Part shown: positions 25,332 to 35,231 of the stretch, in pieces
Layout of the letters: every line of letters starts with the position of its first letter
Numbering within the stretch: the first letter of the stretch is position 1
From: Candidatus Bathyarchaeia archaeon
GTDB taxonomy: Archaea; Thermoproteota; Bathyarchaeia; Bathyarchaeales; Bathycorpusculaceae
Assembly (NCBI GenBank): GCA_038873195.1
Contig: JAVZEV010000001.1
Location: forward strand, 586,490-650,489
DNA: 64,000 nucleotides
Reading direction: 5' to 3'
Notes under the pieces: generated by a model
Told to the model about the DNA's origin: nothing
Database searches by the model: none
Seen by the model: the letters and a program-made list of their open reading frames with translations, nothing else
Made by a program: the position numbers and the translations under genes

Positions 25332-27032
25332 ATGGAAAAAAACGCTCATGACATAGTTATAGTCGGAGCTGGCTTAGCAGGTTTAAGAGCAGCAGTTGCC
25401 GCGGCAGAAATCAACAACAAGCTTGACATTGCCGTAATTTCCAAGCATCACCCGTTAAGGTCGCATTCTGTTTGTGCACAAGGCGGAACAGCAGCTGTTA
25501 TGCGTGAAAAAGACTCCTTTGACTTGCACGCGTTTGACACTGTAAAAGGCGCTGACTACCTTGCAGACCAAGATGTTGTGGAATTTTTTGTTAGGCAAGC
25601 ACCAAAAGAAATCGTATTAACTGAGCACTGGGGATGCCCATGGAGCCGCACGTCTGATGGAAAAATAGACCAACGACCATTTGGTGGACACTCATTTCCA
25701 AGAGCTTGCTTTGCAGCGGACATGACGGGTTTTCATGAAATGCACGCGATATATGGAAAAGCAATAACCTATGGCAATGTGAAATTTTACGATGAATGGT
25801 TCGCAACTTCGCTTTTGGTAGAAAACAATACCGCAGTGGGACTAACCGCCATAGACATGACAACCGGCGACATGCACGCATTCTCTGCGAAAGCCATCAT
25901 TATGGCAACAGGAGGACACGAACGCATTTACGAATTCACAACATTCTCACACACAACCACAGGCGATGGAATGGCAATGGCATACCGCGCAGGCGCGCCA
26001 TTGGAAGATATGGAATTTGTACAATTCCATCCCACAGGTTTGGTTCCCTCAGGCGTTCTAATTACCGAGGGCGCCCGAGGCGAAGGAGGATACTTGATTA
26101 ATGCTAATGGCGAACGCTTCATGAAGAAATATGCGCCGGAAAAAATGGAGTTGGCTCCGCGTGATGTTGTTTCGAGAGCGGAACAAACAGAAATCTTGGA
26201 AGGACGCGGACTTGAAGGACCCTATGGACCTTACATAGCTTTAGACCTTAGACATTTGGGCGAAGAGAAAATTAACGAGCGGTTGCCGCTAATTCGCGAT
26301 GTTGCAATAAAACTTGGCGGAGTCGACCCAGTCAAGGAACCAATACCCATTCGACCAGCAGCGCACTATTCTATGGGAGGAATCAAAGCCAACATAAAAA
26401 CTGAAACGCCCATAGCTGGCTTATACGCTGCGGGCGAATGCTCATGCATAAGCGTGCATGGCGCAAACAGGCTTGGCACAAACTCAACCGCTGAATGCCT
26501 CGTGTTCGGAGCAGTTGCAGGCGAGGAAGCTGCAAAATACGCGTTGAAAAACAGTGTTCATGAGATTCCTAAGGAAAAATTGTTGGCGGAAGAAAAGAGA
26601 GTTTTCGATGGCATATTGGGAAGCGAAGGCAGCGAACGAGTCCCAGCAATCAGAGACGAAATGCGTCGTATAATGAATGAGAAGGTGTGGATATACCGTA
26701 GAGGCGACCAGCTTCAAACGGCCATGAAAGAAATAAGAGAGCTTAAGGAAAGGTTCAAGCACGTAAGGGTTGAGGACAAAGGCAAACCGTTTAACACTGG
26801 ATTTTTGTCCGCTTTACAGCTTGATTTCATGTTGGATTTGGCGGAAGTAACAATAGCTAGCGCGTTTCAACGAACAGAATCGCGAGGCGCCCATTCACGG
26901 GTTGACTATCCAAAACGTGATGACCAAAACTGGCTAAAGCATACATTAGCTTATTACACGAGGGATGGACCTAAACTTGAGTACATTCCAGTCACGATAA
27001 CTAAGTGGTCGCCAGTTGCCAGAACCTATTAG
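25332..27032 (+). CDS. tfrA: Fumarate reductase/succinate dehydrogenase flavoprotein (TfrA-like)
   Basis: FAD subunit that interconverts fumarate and succinate. '[12 protein letters not shown]' (residues 10-21) binds FAD. H45 in '[10 protein letters not shown]' matches the His that binds FAD covalently in SdhA/FrdA. 'HPTGL' near residue 235 and '[10 protein letters not shown]' near 340 belong to the active site. The 566-residue length fits. The following gene is a TfrB-like iron-sulfur/CCG subunit and there are no membrane-anchor genes, so a soluble thiol:fumarate reductase, as in Methanothermobacter, is more likely than a quinone-linked enzyme. Confidence 0.92.
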   Translation: MEKNAHDIVIVGAGLAGLRAAVAAAEINNKLDIAVISKHHPLRSHSVCAQGGTAAVMREKDSFDLHAFDTVKGADYLADQDVVEFFVRQAPKEIVLTEHWGCPWSRTSDGKIDQRPFGGHSFPRACFAADMTGFHEMHAIYGKAITYGNVKFYDEWFATSLLVENNTAVGLTAIDMTTGDMHAFSAKAIIMATGGHERIYEFTTFSHTTTGDGMAMAYRAGAPLEDMEFVQFHPTGLVPSGVLITEGARGEGGYLINANGERFMKKYAPEKMELAPRDVVSRAEQTEILEGRGLEGPYGPYIALDLRHLGEEKINERLPLIRDVAIKLGGVDPVKEPIPIRPAAHYSMGGIKANIKTETPIAGLYAAGECSCISVHGANRLGTNSTAECLVFGAVAGEEAAKYALKNSVHEIPKEKLLAEEKRVFDGILGSEGSERVPAIRDEMRRIMNEKVWIYRRGDQLQTAMKEIRELKERFKHVRVEDKGKPFNTGFLSALQLDFMLDLAEVTIASAFQRTESRGAHSRVDYPKRDDQNWLKHTLAYYTRDGPKLEYIPVTITKWSPVARTY

Positions 27033-27044
27033 GAGGATGAAAAA

Positions 27045-28610
27045 ATGAGCACTAAAGTTGAGAAAATTGTTGAATTCAAAATAAGCAGATATGACCCGGA
27101 AAGTAAAAGACGTTACGTGTCCACGTATAAAGTGCCAATTCGCAAAGGAACAACAGTACTTGACGCGCTACTTTACATAAAAGATAACTTGGACGAGACG
27201 CTATCTTTTAGGCAATCGTGTAGAATGGGAATCTGCGGAGACTGCGCAGTCAACATTAACGGAAAACCCATGCTGGCATGCTACACGCAAGTGCTACATT
27301 TAGACGCCGATTCGTTAACAATCGAGCCGCTTTCAAACTTGCCAGTAATCAAAGACCTCGTTGTCGACATTCAATCCTTCTTCGAGAAATATAAGAAAAT
27401 AAGAACCGTTTTGATAAAGCCAGAAGAAACATTCAAGCAGCCCAACGAGTTTGCGCAAACGCCAGAGGAGCTCAAGAAGTTCTGGGATTTGACACTGTGC
27501 ATTAAATGTTCAATCTGTTATTCGGCATGTCCAGCCGCAATAGACGAGAGATTCCTTGGACCCACAGCATTAACTGCCAATTATAGATTCCTCACAGACT
27601 CGAGGGACAACGGCTTAGACGAACGCTTAAAGCCCATGGCGGATAATATATGGCTTTGCACTCAATGCAACTCATGTACATTGTTCTGTCCAAAACTTGT
27701 AAGTTGCGCAAACGCGATACTTGATGACCACTGCTTCTTGATTGAGGCTGGAAACATTCCACGAACAGTTAAGGACGTTCTTGAAAGCGTCTACAAATAT
27801 CATAATCCAATGGGAACACATCAAAGCAAAAGAATGGATTGGGCTGAAGGCTTGAATGTTAAAACATTTCCAAACGTTTCAAAAGCTGATGTTTTGCTTT
27901 TCACGTGCTGCTCAACCACTTTTGACATTAGAAACAGAGAAATCGCCAAAACAATGGCTCAAATATTAAACAGTTTAGGCGTGGACTATGCAACTTTAGG
28001 CGCTGAAGAATGGTGTTGCGGAGACCACATGCTAAGGATGGGAGAGAAAGGACTTTTCGAAGAACTTGCCATACACAACATTGACATGTTCAAAAAGTTC
28101 AATGCGGAAAAAATCGTCACTTTGTCGCCACATTGTTACAACACGTTTAAGAATGACAAGCCCTACGCTGACGAAAAACTCAACGTGCAGCACTATACGC
28201 AATACTTGGCAGATGCAATTAAGCAAGGCAAGATAAAACCAACAAAACCCATGAGAAAAAAAGTCGCATATCATGACCCGTGCTTCTTAGGCAAACGCAA
28301 CGAAGTATATGAGGCGCCACGAGAAATCTTGAAGGCAATAGACGGGTTAGAACTTATTGAAATGAAGCGTACGAGACAAAGCAGTTTCTGTTGTGGTGGC
28401 GGCGCAGGAAGAGTTTGGACTGAAGAGGCGCCTTCAGAAAAGAGACCATGCGTGGACAGAGTTAAAGAGGCTTTGGAACTCGACGTTGACGTTATCGCAG
28501 TTGCCTGCCCGTTCTGCGTGACGACTCTGGAAGATGCTGTTAAAGTGTTAGACGTAGAGAACAAGATTGCAGTCAAAGATGTCATAGAACTCTTAAAAGA
28601 AGCCATTTAA
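27045..28610 (+). CDS. tfrB: Fumarate reductase iron-sulfur subunit fused to CCG (HdrB-like) domains (TfrB-like)
   Basis: The N-terminal SdhB part has a [2Fe-2S] site with C59, C64, C67 and C79, then two [4Fe-4S] motifs ('CIKCSICYSACP' and 'CTQCNSCTLFCP', about residues 152-220). The C-terminal half carries two CCG-type domains ('GAEEWCCGD' and 'SSFCCGGGAG' with 'ACPFC'), as in HdrB/HdrD, which bind the unusual clusters that act on thiols and disulfides. This is the TfrB architecture: electrons from thiol oxidation pass to fumarate. Only 12 bases separate it from the flavoprotein gene. Confidence 0.92.
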   Translation: MSTKVEKIVEFKISRYDPESKRRYVSTYKVPIRKGTTVLDALLYIKDNLDETLSFRQSCRMGICGDCAVNINGKPMLACYTQVLHLDADSLTIEPLSNLPVIKDLVVDIQSFFEKYKKIRTVLIKPEETFKQPNEFAQTPEELKKFWDLTLCIKCSICYSACPAAIDERFLGPTALTANYRFLTDSRDNGLDERLKPMADNIWLCTQCNSCTLFCPKLVSCANAILDDHCFLIEAGNIPRTVKDVLESVYKYHNPMGTHQSKRMDWAEGLNVKTFPNVSKADVLLFTCCSTTFDIRNREIAKTMAQILNSLGVDYATLGAEEWCCGDHMLRMGEKGLFEELAIHNIDMFKKFNAEKIVTLSPHCYNTFKNDKPYADEKLNVQHYTQYLADAIKQGKIKPTKPMRKKVAYHDPCFLGKRNEVYEAPREILKAIDGLELIEMKRTRQSSFCCGGGAGRVWTEEAPSEKRPCVDRVKEALELDVDVIAVACPFCVTTLEDAVKVLDVENKIAVKDVIELLKEAI

Positions 28611-28719
28611 ACTGCTAAAACCTACCGCTTCCTCTTTTTACCACGTTACAAGAAGCGCTCATTTGCAATTTTCATCTCAAAATTTATTTTGATAAATCAG
28701 CCAAACCCATGCAGATACA

Positions 28720-28736
28720 TTAATATATCTATATAA
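28720..28736 (+). promoter_or_regulatory. TATA-rich promoter of the aldehyde oxidoreductase operon
   Basis: An uninterrupted A/T stretch containing 'atatatctatataa' lies 45-60 bases before the start codon. A 'ggagg' ribosome site sits directly in front of the ATG. Confidence 0.4.
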
Positions 28737-28780
28737 CAAAAGTTAATAACTCTCTAAAATATGCTAAACGTGGAGGAAAA

Positions 28781-30637
28781 ATGTTGCACGGCTACGCTGG
28801 TAGAATTCTTCATATAGATTTAACAACGGGAAAAACCCATGTAGAACCTTTAAATGAAGAATACGCCAAGAAATACATTGGCGGAATAGGTCTAGGAATG
28901 CGCTTATGGCTGGACCAATCAAAACCGGGAGTGGAACCATTAAGTCCAGAAAACCCGCTGATTCTAGCGACAGGACCAATCTCAGGCACAGTCTGGCCGA
29001 CAGGCGGAAACGGACATGCCTTCGTTTCAAAGTCGCCTCAAAGCTATGGTGTCGGCGAAGCCAAATCTCACGGTTCTTTTGGAACAGAACTCAAAAGAGC
29101 AGGATATGACGCAGTAATTTTCAAAGGCAAAGCAGAAAAGCCAGTCTATGTTTGGATCGATGACGATTCAGTTCAGCTTTTAGACGCCTCGCATTTGATG
29201 GGTAAATCACCCGCTGACACAGAAGATGCGATTAGAGAGGAGCTAGGCGACTATTACATTCGCGTTGCAGCCATCGGTCCGGCTGGAGAAAAACTCGTCA
29301 AAATAGCATGCATAATTAATGACAAGACAAGAGCCGCTGGAAGAACAGGACTGGGCGCCGTGATGGGTTCAAAGAATTTGAAAGCCATAGCGGTTCGAGG
29401 AACACGCGACATTACAGTGGCTAAGCCGGAAGAATTTCTGGAATACGTGAAAGAGTTCCACGAAAGAATGAAAGGACCAGCAACGCAGAAATATAGAACT
29501 TTAGGCACGCCGGAAAACGTTCTTGTACACAACGCTCTGCATTGTATGCCAACAAGAAACTACAATAACGCGACTTTCGAAGGCGCGGAAAGAGTCAGCG
29601 GCGAAGTTCTAAACGACAGATATGTTGCAAAAGTCATCGGATGCAGTTCATGCGCAATGCGATGCGAACACGTATGCGTTGTTGCTGAAGGACCATATAA
29701 GGGTACGATGACGCGGATGGAGTACGAGCCCTTGTGGGCTTTGGGACCATACTGCGGCATTGACAGGCTCGACGCTATCATAAAGGGAATGGACTTATGC
29801 AACTATTATGGAATGGACTCTATAAGCGCTGGAGTGATTGTTGGCTTTGCAATGGACTGCTACGAAAAGGGCATATTAACAGAGAAAGACACGGATGGGA
29901 TAGACGCAAAGTTCGGCAACCACGAAGCACTAGTAAAGCTTCTTGAAAAAATGGGCAAACGCGAAGGCATAGGCGACATACTCGCAGAAGGCGTAAAAGG
30001 AGCCGCCGAAAAAATTGGCAACGGCGCCGAAAAACTGGCATTGCACATTAAAGGAGTTGAGGTCACCGGTTACGACCTTAGATGCCTAAAAACAGCAGCG
30101 TTAGGCTTTGCTGTCTCCTTCCGAGGAGCAGACCACAACAGACACGGAGCATACGCTTTTGACGTCAAAGGAAAAGTCAACCGCTTAAAAGCCGAGAAAG
30201 GAAGAGGCAAACTGGTCAAGGACATGGAAGACATGTACACCCTCATAGACTCATTCATCGTCTGCAAGTTCTCGCGTGGCACGTACTACAAGGAACTCGA
30301 GGACATGACTAAACTTTACAATTTGGTCACTGGTGCAGAAATGACAACCCAAGAGATGAAAATGGCTGGTGAACGCATAAACAACCTTGCAAGAGTGTTC
30401 AACGTCAGAGAAGGCTTAGGCAGAAAAGACGACAGTTTACCATGGAAAGTTATGAATCAGCCAATTACCGATGAGGGACCGTCTAAAGGAGCATACGTGA
30501 CGCAGGAAGAATTAGACTTGCTTCTAGACGATTACTACGAGGCTCGCGGATGGACAAGAGAAGGAGTGCCAACAGTAGCGAAACTGAAGGAACTCGGCAT
30601 GGACGACCTAATACACATAGTTGAAGAGAAAATGTAA
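28781..30637 (+). CDS. aor: Aldehyde:ferredoxin oxidoreductase (tungstopterin enzyme)
   Basis: Oxidises aldehydes to acids with ferredoxin as acceptor. The 618-residue protein starts with 'GRILHIDLTTGK', typical for AOR. It has the pterin region around 'ATGPISGT' and the Cys cluster 'CSSCAMRCEHVC' at about residues 288-299, whose fourth ligand is probably the Cys near residue 434. The following gene, 14 bases on, encodes a ferredoxin with four clusters, a common partner. In peptide- or sugar-fermenting archaea these enzymes deal with aldehydes from 2-oxoacids; substrate range cannot be read here. Confidence 0.93.
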   Translation: MLHGYAGRILHIDLTTGKTHVEPLNEEYAKKYIGGIGLGMRLWLDQSKPGVEPLSPENPLILATGPISGTVWPTGGNGHAFVSKSPQSYGVGEAKSHGSFGTELKRAGYDAVIFKGKAEKPVYVWIDDDSVQLLDASHLMGKSPADTEDAIREELGDYYIRVAAIGPAGEKLVKIACIINDKTRAAGRTGLGAVMGSKNLKAIAVRGTRDITVAKPEEFLEYVKEFHERMKGPATQKYRTLGTPENVLVHNALHCMPTRNYNNATFEGAERVSGEVLNDRYVAKVIGCSSCAMRCEHVCVVAEGPYKGTMTRMEYEPLWALGPYCGIDRLDAIIKGMDLCNYYGMDSISAGVIVGFAMDCYEKGILTEKDTDGIDAKFGNHEALVKLLEKMGKREGIGDILAEGVKGAAEKIGNGAEKLALHIKGVEVTGYDLRCLKTAALGFAVSFRGADHNRHGAYAFDVKGKVNRLKAEKGRGKLVKDMEDMYTLIDSFIVCKFSRGTYYKELEDMTKLYNLVTGAEMTTQEMKMAGERINNLARVFNVREGLGRKDDSLPWKVMNQPITDEGPSKGAYVTQEELDLLLDDYYEARGWTREGVPTVAKLKELGMDDLIHIVEEKM

Positions 30638-30651
30638 GGAGTGAATAGACA

Positions 30652-31155
30652 ATGGTTAAGATTCACGAAAGAAAATTCGTCTCAGCAGACCCAGACAAGT
30701 GCGTAGGCTGCCAAGTATGCGAGTACATCTGCTCATGGACAAAAGAAAAATCATTCAACCCATTGAAGTCGCGAATACGCGTTGTGCGGCTTAACCCACT
30801 CGTGAACGTCTCAATCACATGTAGACTTTGCGAAGACCCACCTTGCGTTGCAGCATGCCCAAGAGACGCCTTAACACAGTCAGAGGAAACAGGAATAATA
30901 ATGGTTGACGAGGACAAATGCAACGGATGCGGATGGTGCATAGAAGCATGCGATTACGGCGCAATAATGCTTCACCCAGACAGAAAAGTGGTTTTCTCAT
31001 GCGACCTCTGCAAGGAAAAAGGCGAACCCCAATGTGTCAAATGGTGCCCAGAAGAAGCATTAGACCTAGTCACAGCGGATGTTCTAGCGCAGAAGGCAAG
31101 ATTCACAGTAACAAAGAAACTCTTTCAAGAAGCACTAAAAGAAACAACAAAATAA
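30652..31155 (+). CDS. Polyferredoxin partner of the aldehyde oxidoreductase
   Basis: A 167-residue DmsB/HybA-like electron-transfer protein with four groups of cysteines: 'CVGCQVCEYIC', 'CRLCEDPPCVAACP', 'CNGCGWCIEACD' and 'CDLCKEKGEPQCVKWCP'. Paired crosswise these hold four [4Fe-4S] clusters. No signal peptide, so it works in the cytosol. It most likely carries electrons from the preceding aldehyde oxidoreductase to ferredoxin or an Hdr complex. Good 'aaggag' ribosome site. Confidence 0.9.
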   Translation: MVKIHERKFVSADPDKCVGCQVCEYICSWTKEKSFNPLKSRIRVVRLNPLVNVSITCRLCEDPPCVAACPRDALTQSEETGIIMVDEDKCNGCGWCIEACDYGAIMLHPDRKVVFSCDLCKEKGEPQCVKWCPEEALDLVTADVLAQKARFTVTKKLFQEALKETTK

Positions 31156-31197
31156 CCCTAACCTTTCCTTTTTCTAATTTTAAAAGCATTATGCACG

Positions 31198-31806
31198 TCA
31201 GCTTTCCATGAACTCTATAAACTCTTCCAAAGTCCGCTTCTTTAACGTGTAATTTGTTCGTTTCTCGTCGCCAATTGTGGAATAAGGACGCGGTCCATAA
31301 TCATGCCCAGGATACACTTCAACATCATCATCGAGCTTCATTAATTTCGTGAATAAACTGTAGTACATGTCTTCAGAGCTTCCGCCTGGCAAATCTGTCC
31401 TGCCACATTCGCCAACAAACAAGGTGTCGCCTGTGAACAGTTTGCCATTTGCTAGAAGGCATATGCTGTCGCGCGTGTGTCCAGGTGTGTGAATGACTTT
31501 AATTGTTATTTTGCCAACTGTTAAAATGTCGCTGTCGTCAACGCTTACGTCCTTGTTGATTTTGGCTAATTTGTGAGCGACAACATTGCCGCCGCAGCAA
31601 GCCTTTAAATTCTCATTGCCTGCCGTGTGGTCGCTGTGGCTGTGCGTGTTAATTGTATATTTTAGGGTGAAATTCTGGTTCTTCAAAACTCGTATTATCG
31701 CGTCTGTGTTAAAGCTGGAATCTATAACAGCGGCTTCTTTTGCGGCTTCATCTGCGATTATGTAGGAGAAATTGTCGCCATACTGTTTTATTTGCCTAAA
31801 AAACAT
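31198..31806 (-). CDS. Metallo-beta-lactamase-fold hydrolase (glyoxalase II / persulfide dioxygenase-like)
   Basis: Metal ligands H55, H57, D59 and H60 in 'THSHSDH'; further His residues in 'IHTPGHT' and 'YPGHDYG', with the bridging Asp in 'FTGDTLF'. The 'CGRTDLPGG' stretch resembles ETHE1-type persulfide dioxygenases as well as glyoxalase II, so thioester hydrolysis and sulfane-sulfur chemistry are both possible. In a strict anaerobe an oxygen-dependent reaction is unlikely. Strong 'ggaggt' ribosome site before the ATG. Confidence 0.85.
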   Translation of the reverse strand: MFFRQIKQYGDNFSYIIADEAAKEAAVIDSSFNTDAIIRVLKNQNFTLKYTINTHSHSDHTAGNENLKACCGGNVVAHKLAKINKDVSVDDSDILTVGKITIKVIHTPGHTRDSICLLANGKLFTGDTLFVGECGRTDLPGGSSEDMYYSLFTKLMKLDDDVEVYPGHDYGPRPYSTIGDEKRTNYTLKKRTLEEFIEFMES

Positions 31807-31823
31807 AAGTGCTTACCTCCATT

Positions 31824-33209
31824 TCAAACGCGAATAAAACTTGAGGCTGGAAGAGCCTCTATTTTCATTCCTCTTTTTGCCACTTCTCCCAAGTTTTCCA
31901 CACAGCCAATACTTGCGTCTATATTGTGATGCACTGGATGCGCCCACATAAACTCCGGCACAAGATTAAACTGCAAAGGAATTTCCATTGGTAACCCATA
32001 CTTTTCTTTCAAATCTCTGATTAAAGAGTCTCGGCTACACGCAAAGCGCACAGTAACGTAGCTTTTTACAAGCTGAGAAGCACCAAAAGCGCCTATCCCA
32101 TGCCACAATGCCGCGTTTTCCGGTGAAGCCAAAATGTAAAGAAAGAACTGAGGCGAAGAAGGAGTCTCATTGAAATTGTAGTTAACAAGTTTTTCACCTT
32201 CAACCGTGAAATGGTCGTCTGCCACGGCGACACTGACGTCTTTGGGGTCGATTGCGTTCGGATAAAGCGGCGTTGTTTCATAATCTACCTTAACATTTTT
32301 CAGTTTTGTTCCAGTAAAGTAGATTTTTCCTTTAGCGGCGCGTTTGGAGCCGTAGCCTTTAGGCGAATGCGGAATAGTTAATAATGTTGTTCGACTCTTC
32401 ATGCTTCTGCCGATGCAGTTGTAAACGCGCTCAACAGCCGCATAGTCCTTATGCACTTCTCTTATCACATGATGCAATAATCCATCCGTCGCTTCTTTTT
32501 TCATAATTGTAAGCGGCAACCGCATGGCTGGAAGCCTAAGGTCAATTCCGAAAGCTTCCGAGAAATGCTCAAGCTGCGTGTATTTTACTGCGTCAGCCAT
32601 ATCCATGTAACTGTCTCCGCAAGTTTTGAGGCAATAGTCAATCAGCTCTATTTCTTTCTGGCAAATAAGCGAGCCAGCGTATTTTTGTGCAAATTTCTGG
32701 TCTATCTCTAACCCGCGAGTAGTAACGTTTGTTGCTGGAAAAGCGCTTTGTCCACTTTTAACTATTGACTCTTTGAGGGGATTCATAGAATATCTGTCGG
32801 GTTCTATGTCGTCCGTGTTTAGCAGAAAAGGAAAAATTAAGCCTTCAGCAGGTTTTCTCAGCCTTTCACAAATTGCGTTCACGTCTTTATCGTCTGGGTT
32901 GTGCAGTCCGCAAGTGTGGAAGTGGTTTCCGCAAGCTTCAAGCAGTCGCGCGGCGATTAAGCCTTGAACTTCTTCTATGGTTAACTGTGGATTGGAGTAT
33001 TCAACAGAGGTTCGAAGGAAAAAGTGCCAACCTTCCACTGTAACATCGTTTCTTCGCTCATTCTTAAAGTAGAAGAAGTTTACGTTTCTCTTTTTGCTTC
33101 CATTCTCTCGCTCCTTAAAACTAATTAGCTCTTTAACTATGGTTTCGACACAGCTCCATGAATTCTTAAGAAAGTCGGTAACCAGCAACTTTGCCATCTC
33201 AATGGACAA
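31824..33209 (-). CDS. Unrecognised 461-residue protein
   Basis: I do not recognise this family. The protein is soluble-looking, has no signal peptide and no membrane helix, and contains conserved-looking His/Cys clusters: 'CGNHFHTCGLHNPDD' near residue 95, 'HHVIREVHKDY' near 250, and 'MWAHPVHHNID' near the C-terminus. These could bind metal. The N-terminal 60 residues are Lys/Arg-rich. Its start (TTG, with 'gaggt' upstream) lies six bases after the stop of the GNAT gene, so the two are probably co-transcribed. Codon use and length support a real gene. Confidence 0.7.
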   Translation of the reverse strand: MSIEMAKLLVTDFLKNSWSCVETIVKELISFKERENGSKKRNVNFFYFKNERRNDVTVEGWHFFLRTSVEYSNPQLTIEEVQGLIAARLLEACGNHFHTCGLHNPDDKDVNAICERLRKPAEGLIFPFLLNTDDIEPDRYSMNPLKESIVKSGQSAFPATNVTTRGLEIDQKFAQKYAGSLICQKEIELIDYCLKTCGDSYMDMADAVKYTQLEHFSEAFGIDLRLPAMRLPLTIMKKEATDGLLHHVIREVHKDYAAVERVYNCIGRSMKSRTTLLTIPHSPKGYGSKRAAKGKIYFTGTKLKNVKVDYETTPLYPNAIDPKDVSVAVADDHFTVEGEKLVNYNFNETPSSPQFFLYILASPENAALWHGIGAFGASQLVKSYVTVRFACSRDSLIRDLKEKYGLPMEIPLQFNLVPEFMWAHPVHHNIDASIGCVENLGEVAKRGMKIEALPASSFIRV

Positions 33210-33215
33210 GCAACA

Positions 33216-34055
33216 TCAACCTCGCTCTAAAGACTCTGCCAAGTAGAAGCAGTCTTTAGCATTGAAGGGTTTTAAAAACATTCTTGCCACACGGAACTGC
33301 TCTGTAAAACCAGAGCGCATAAGAAAACTGATTATTGCTGACTCTTTCTTAGGCAAACACAAAGAAACTTCAGAGCCAGCGAGTTTGTTAAGGATGGCTT
33401 TCAAAAGGTCAATCGCCACAGTCTTTCGCTCTCTCAAACACATTAATGGTCCTATTTCAGCTATTCCATTGTAAACTTTCGCCATAACATATCCCACAAT
33501 ACGTTCACTTTCAACTGACAAAAAACATGGATTACTGGAACTTTGCAGAATCGCGTCGAGCAATTTTTTTCGAGAAGCACCAAACCAGTAAGAATCATAA
33601 TCGACAATTCTTTGAAAATCTTCTTCTTTCGCCACTCTCAAACTAGACTCAACCGACGCTGTAAAGGCTTTTCCTTCGAGAACAATGAAGTCTGAATCGT
33701 ATTTGAAACCAAGTTTTTCGTAGAAGGGTATCGTGTTAACATAAGCGTATAAGCCAACATTGTTCACATTCTTGCCTGAAAAATATTCGATTACGCTTTT
33801 AACAAGCAACGCACCCGCGCCTTTCCTTCGATATTTTTCCTCTACTATTAGGTTTCCAAGCCAGCCAAGCTTGTCAAAGCCTATGGACGTGACAATCCCT
33901 ACCCGCTTCGAATCGTCAAACAGCACAAAGCAGCCTTCCGGCTCTAAAGCCATCATAAACTTGAAGTCTTCTTCTACAAAATTCCAGCCTTGCGTATCTG
34001 TAAGGCGAACAGCAAACTCGAAATCTTCCGGCGTCATTCTTTTAACACGTAACAT
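33216..34055 (-). CDS. GNAT-family N-acetyltransferase (two-domain, YitH-like)
   Basis: The first domain shows the acetyl-CoA pyrophosphate loop 'EEKYRRKGAGALLV' near residue 80 and the later 'NTIPFYEKLGF' helix-strand of GNAT folds. The second half (about 145-279) looks like the degenerate C-terminal GNAT domain of YitH-type proteins. Substrate unknown. The chosen ATG has an 'aaggg' site 5 bases upstream; a GTG six codons earlier is possible. It is followed closely by the unrecognised 461-residue protein. Confidence 0.8.
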   Translation of the reverse strand: MLRVKRMTPEDFEFAVRLTDTQGWNFVEEDFKFMMALEPEGCFVLFDDSKRVGIVTSIGFDKLGWLGNLIVEEKYRRKGAGALLVKSVIEYFSGKNVNNVGLYAYVNTIPFYEKLGFKYDSDFIVLEGKAFTASVESSLRVAKEEDFQRIVDYDSYWFGASRKKLLDAILQSSSNPCFLSVESERIVGYVMAKVYNGIAEIGPLMCLRERKTVAIDLLKAILNKLAGSEVSLCLPKKESAIISFLMRSGFTEQFRVARMFLKPFNAKDCFYLAESLERG

Positions 34056-34181
34056 ACAAACCCTTTTTTTCACGTGTCTGTTAAAGGATGCTTCAGATAA
34101 AAAGTATTATACTGGAATAAATTTTACTAAATGCACACATCATAAACTGATTGAACATTGAAAGGGTAGGCGCGCACAGAC

Positions 34182-34682
34182 TTGCAGTTGAAGGTTAAGA
34201 TACGCCGCAAAGCAAAAATAACAACACACCCATTCACCGACTACTTCAAAGGCTTCGAGAAAGTGGAAGCAGTAAGACGAATATTCGGAGAAAAAACCGA
34301 AGAAGTACTGCACAACTTAAGGATAGAATTTGTTGGAAGAAGAGGGTACATGGGCGTCAGCGACGAGGATGGACACCTTTTCGTAAGCGCGCATTACCTT
34401 AACAATGGCGACTTAATTGACATTTACCTTGACATAATCCACGAGTTAGTGCACGTGAAACAGTTCATGGAGGGAAAAGAGCTTTTCGACAACCACTACA
34501 GTTACGTGGACAGGCCAACCGAGATTGAAGCGTACGCTGCAGCGGTTGAAGAAGCGCGCAGGCTGGGATTAAGCGACGAGAGAATTCTGCAATATTTAAA
34601 AACTGAATGGATGAGCGAAGAGGAATTGGAGAAACTTGCCAAAACCTTAAACGTCAAATTCACAAAAAAGGCAGAAAAATAA
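34182..34682 (+). CDS. HExxH putative zinc metalloprotein
   Basis: A 166-residue protein with 'IIHELVHVKQF' (H87, E88, H91), a zinc-peptidase motif, and a downstream 'PTEIEAYAAA' glutamate about 23 residues later that could be the third ligand. The protein is otherwise charged and helical. It could be a small cytosolic peptidase or a zinc protein of unknown function. TTG start. It is convergent with the hydrogenase maturation protease gene; only 6 bases separate them. Confidence 0.7.
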   Translation: MQLKVKIRRKAKITTHPFTDYFKGFEKVEAVRRIFGEKTEEVLHNLRIEFVGRRGYMGVSDEDGHLFVSAHYLNNGDLIDIYLDIIHELVHVKQFMEGKELFDNHYSYVDRPTEIEAYAAAVEEARRLGLSDERILQYLKTEWMSEEELEKLAKTLNVKFTKKAEK

Positions 34683-34688
34683 ATTCAT

Positions 34689-35183
34689 TCAAATACGAAG
34701 CGAAAGAACAGCACTGGCGACATCTTGTGCCGTCGCCTCAATTTCCGGAGTTAATCCATCACCAAAATCAGTTTTTTTAGGTTCTATTAAGAGAAGAGCG
34801 ATTTTTGCTTTCGTTGTTTTGACAAGATATTCGCAGAATATTCGCAGTGGAAGCATGTGTGTTGTGTATGCTGGAAAATTTTTTAGCTGCTCTGGGTTTA
34901 TGAGTCGTGACTCGCCGGGTTTTAAGCCTAAAACCGCCGCGTCAATTAATAGAACATGTGACGGATTAAAATCTACTATTTGCTGAAGAAAATTCTCAGG
35001 AACAGTTTCACACTCAATCAAGAGAACATTGTCTGAAACTTTTCCACGTAAATCTTGGACAATCTTGACTCCAACATAGTCGTCCATACGGATTGGATTT
35101 CCTATTCCTGCTACAACGATTTTCTTGGCGTCGGAAAACCATTTCTTTAACTCTTTCTTGATGTCGTAGCTTCTTTTTGGCAA
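34689..35183 (-). CDS. hycI: [NiFe]-hydrogenase maturation protease
   Basis: HycI/HyaD-type endopeptidase that clips the C-terminus of a hydrogenase large subunit after nickel insertion. 'VAGIGNPIRMDDYVG' near residue 25 carries the nickel-sensing Asp, and 'LLIDAAVLG' near 87 and 'THMLPL' near 118 give the other conserved Asp and His. Both MvhA proteins here keep a C-terminal peptide to be removed. It lies 48 bases after MvhA of module A on the same strand, probably the last gene of that operon. TTG start with a weak ribosome site. Confidence 0.9.
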   Translation of the reverse strand: MPKRSYDIKKELKKWFSDAKKIVVAGIGNPIRMDDYVGVKIVQDLRGKVSDNVLLIECETVPENFLQQIVDFNPSHVLLIDAAVLGLKPGESRLINPEQLKNFPAYTTHMLPLRIFCEYLVKTTKAKIALLLIEPKKTDFGDGLTPEIEATAQDVASAVLSLRI

Positions 35184-35231
35184 TAGAAACCGCCATCAAA
35201 ACCTAAAAAGAACATAAAGAAAGAAAAAAGT

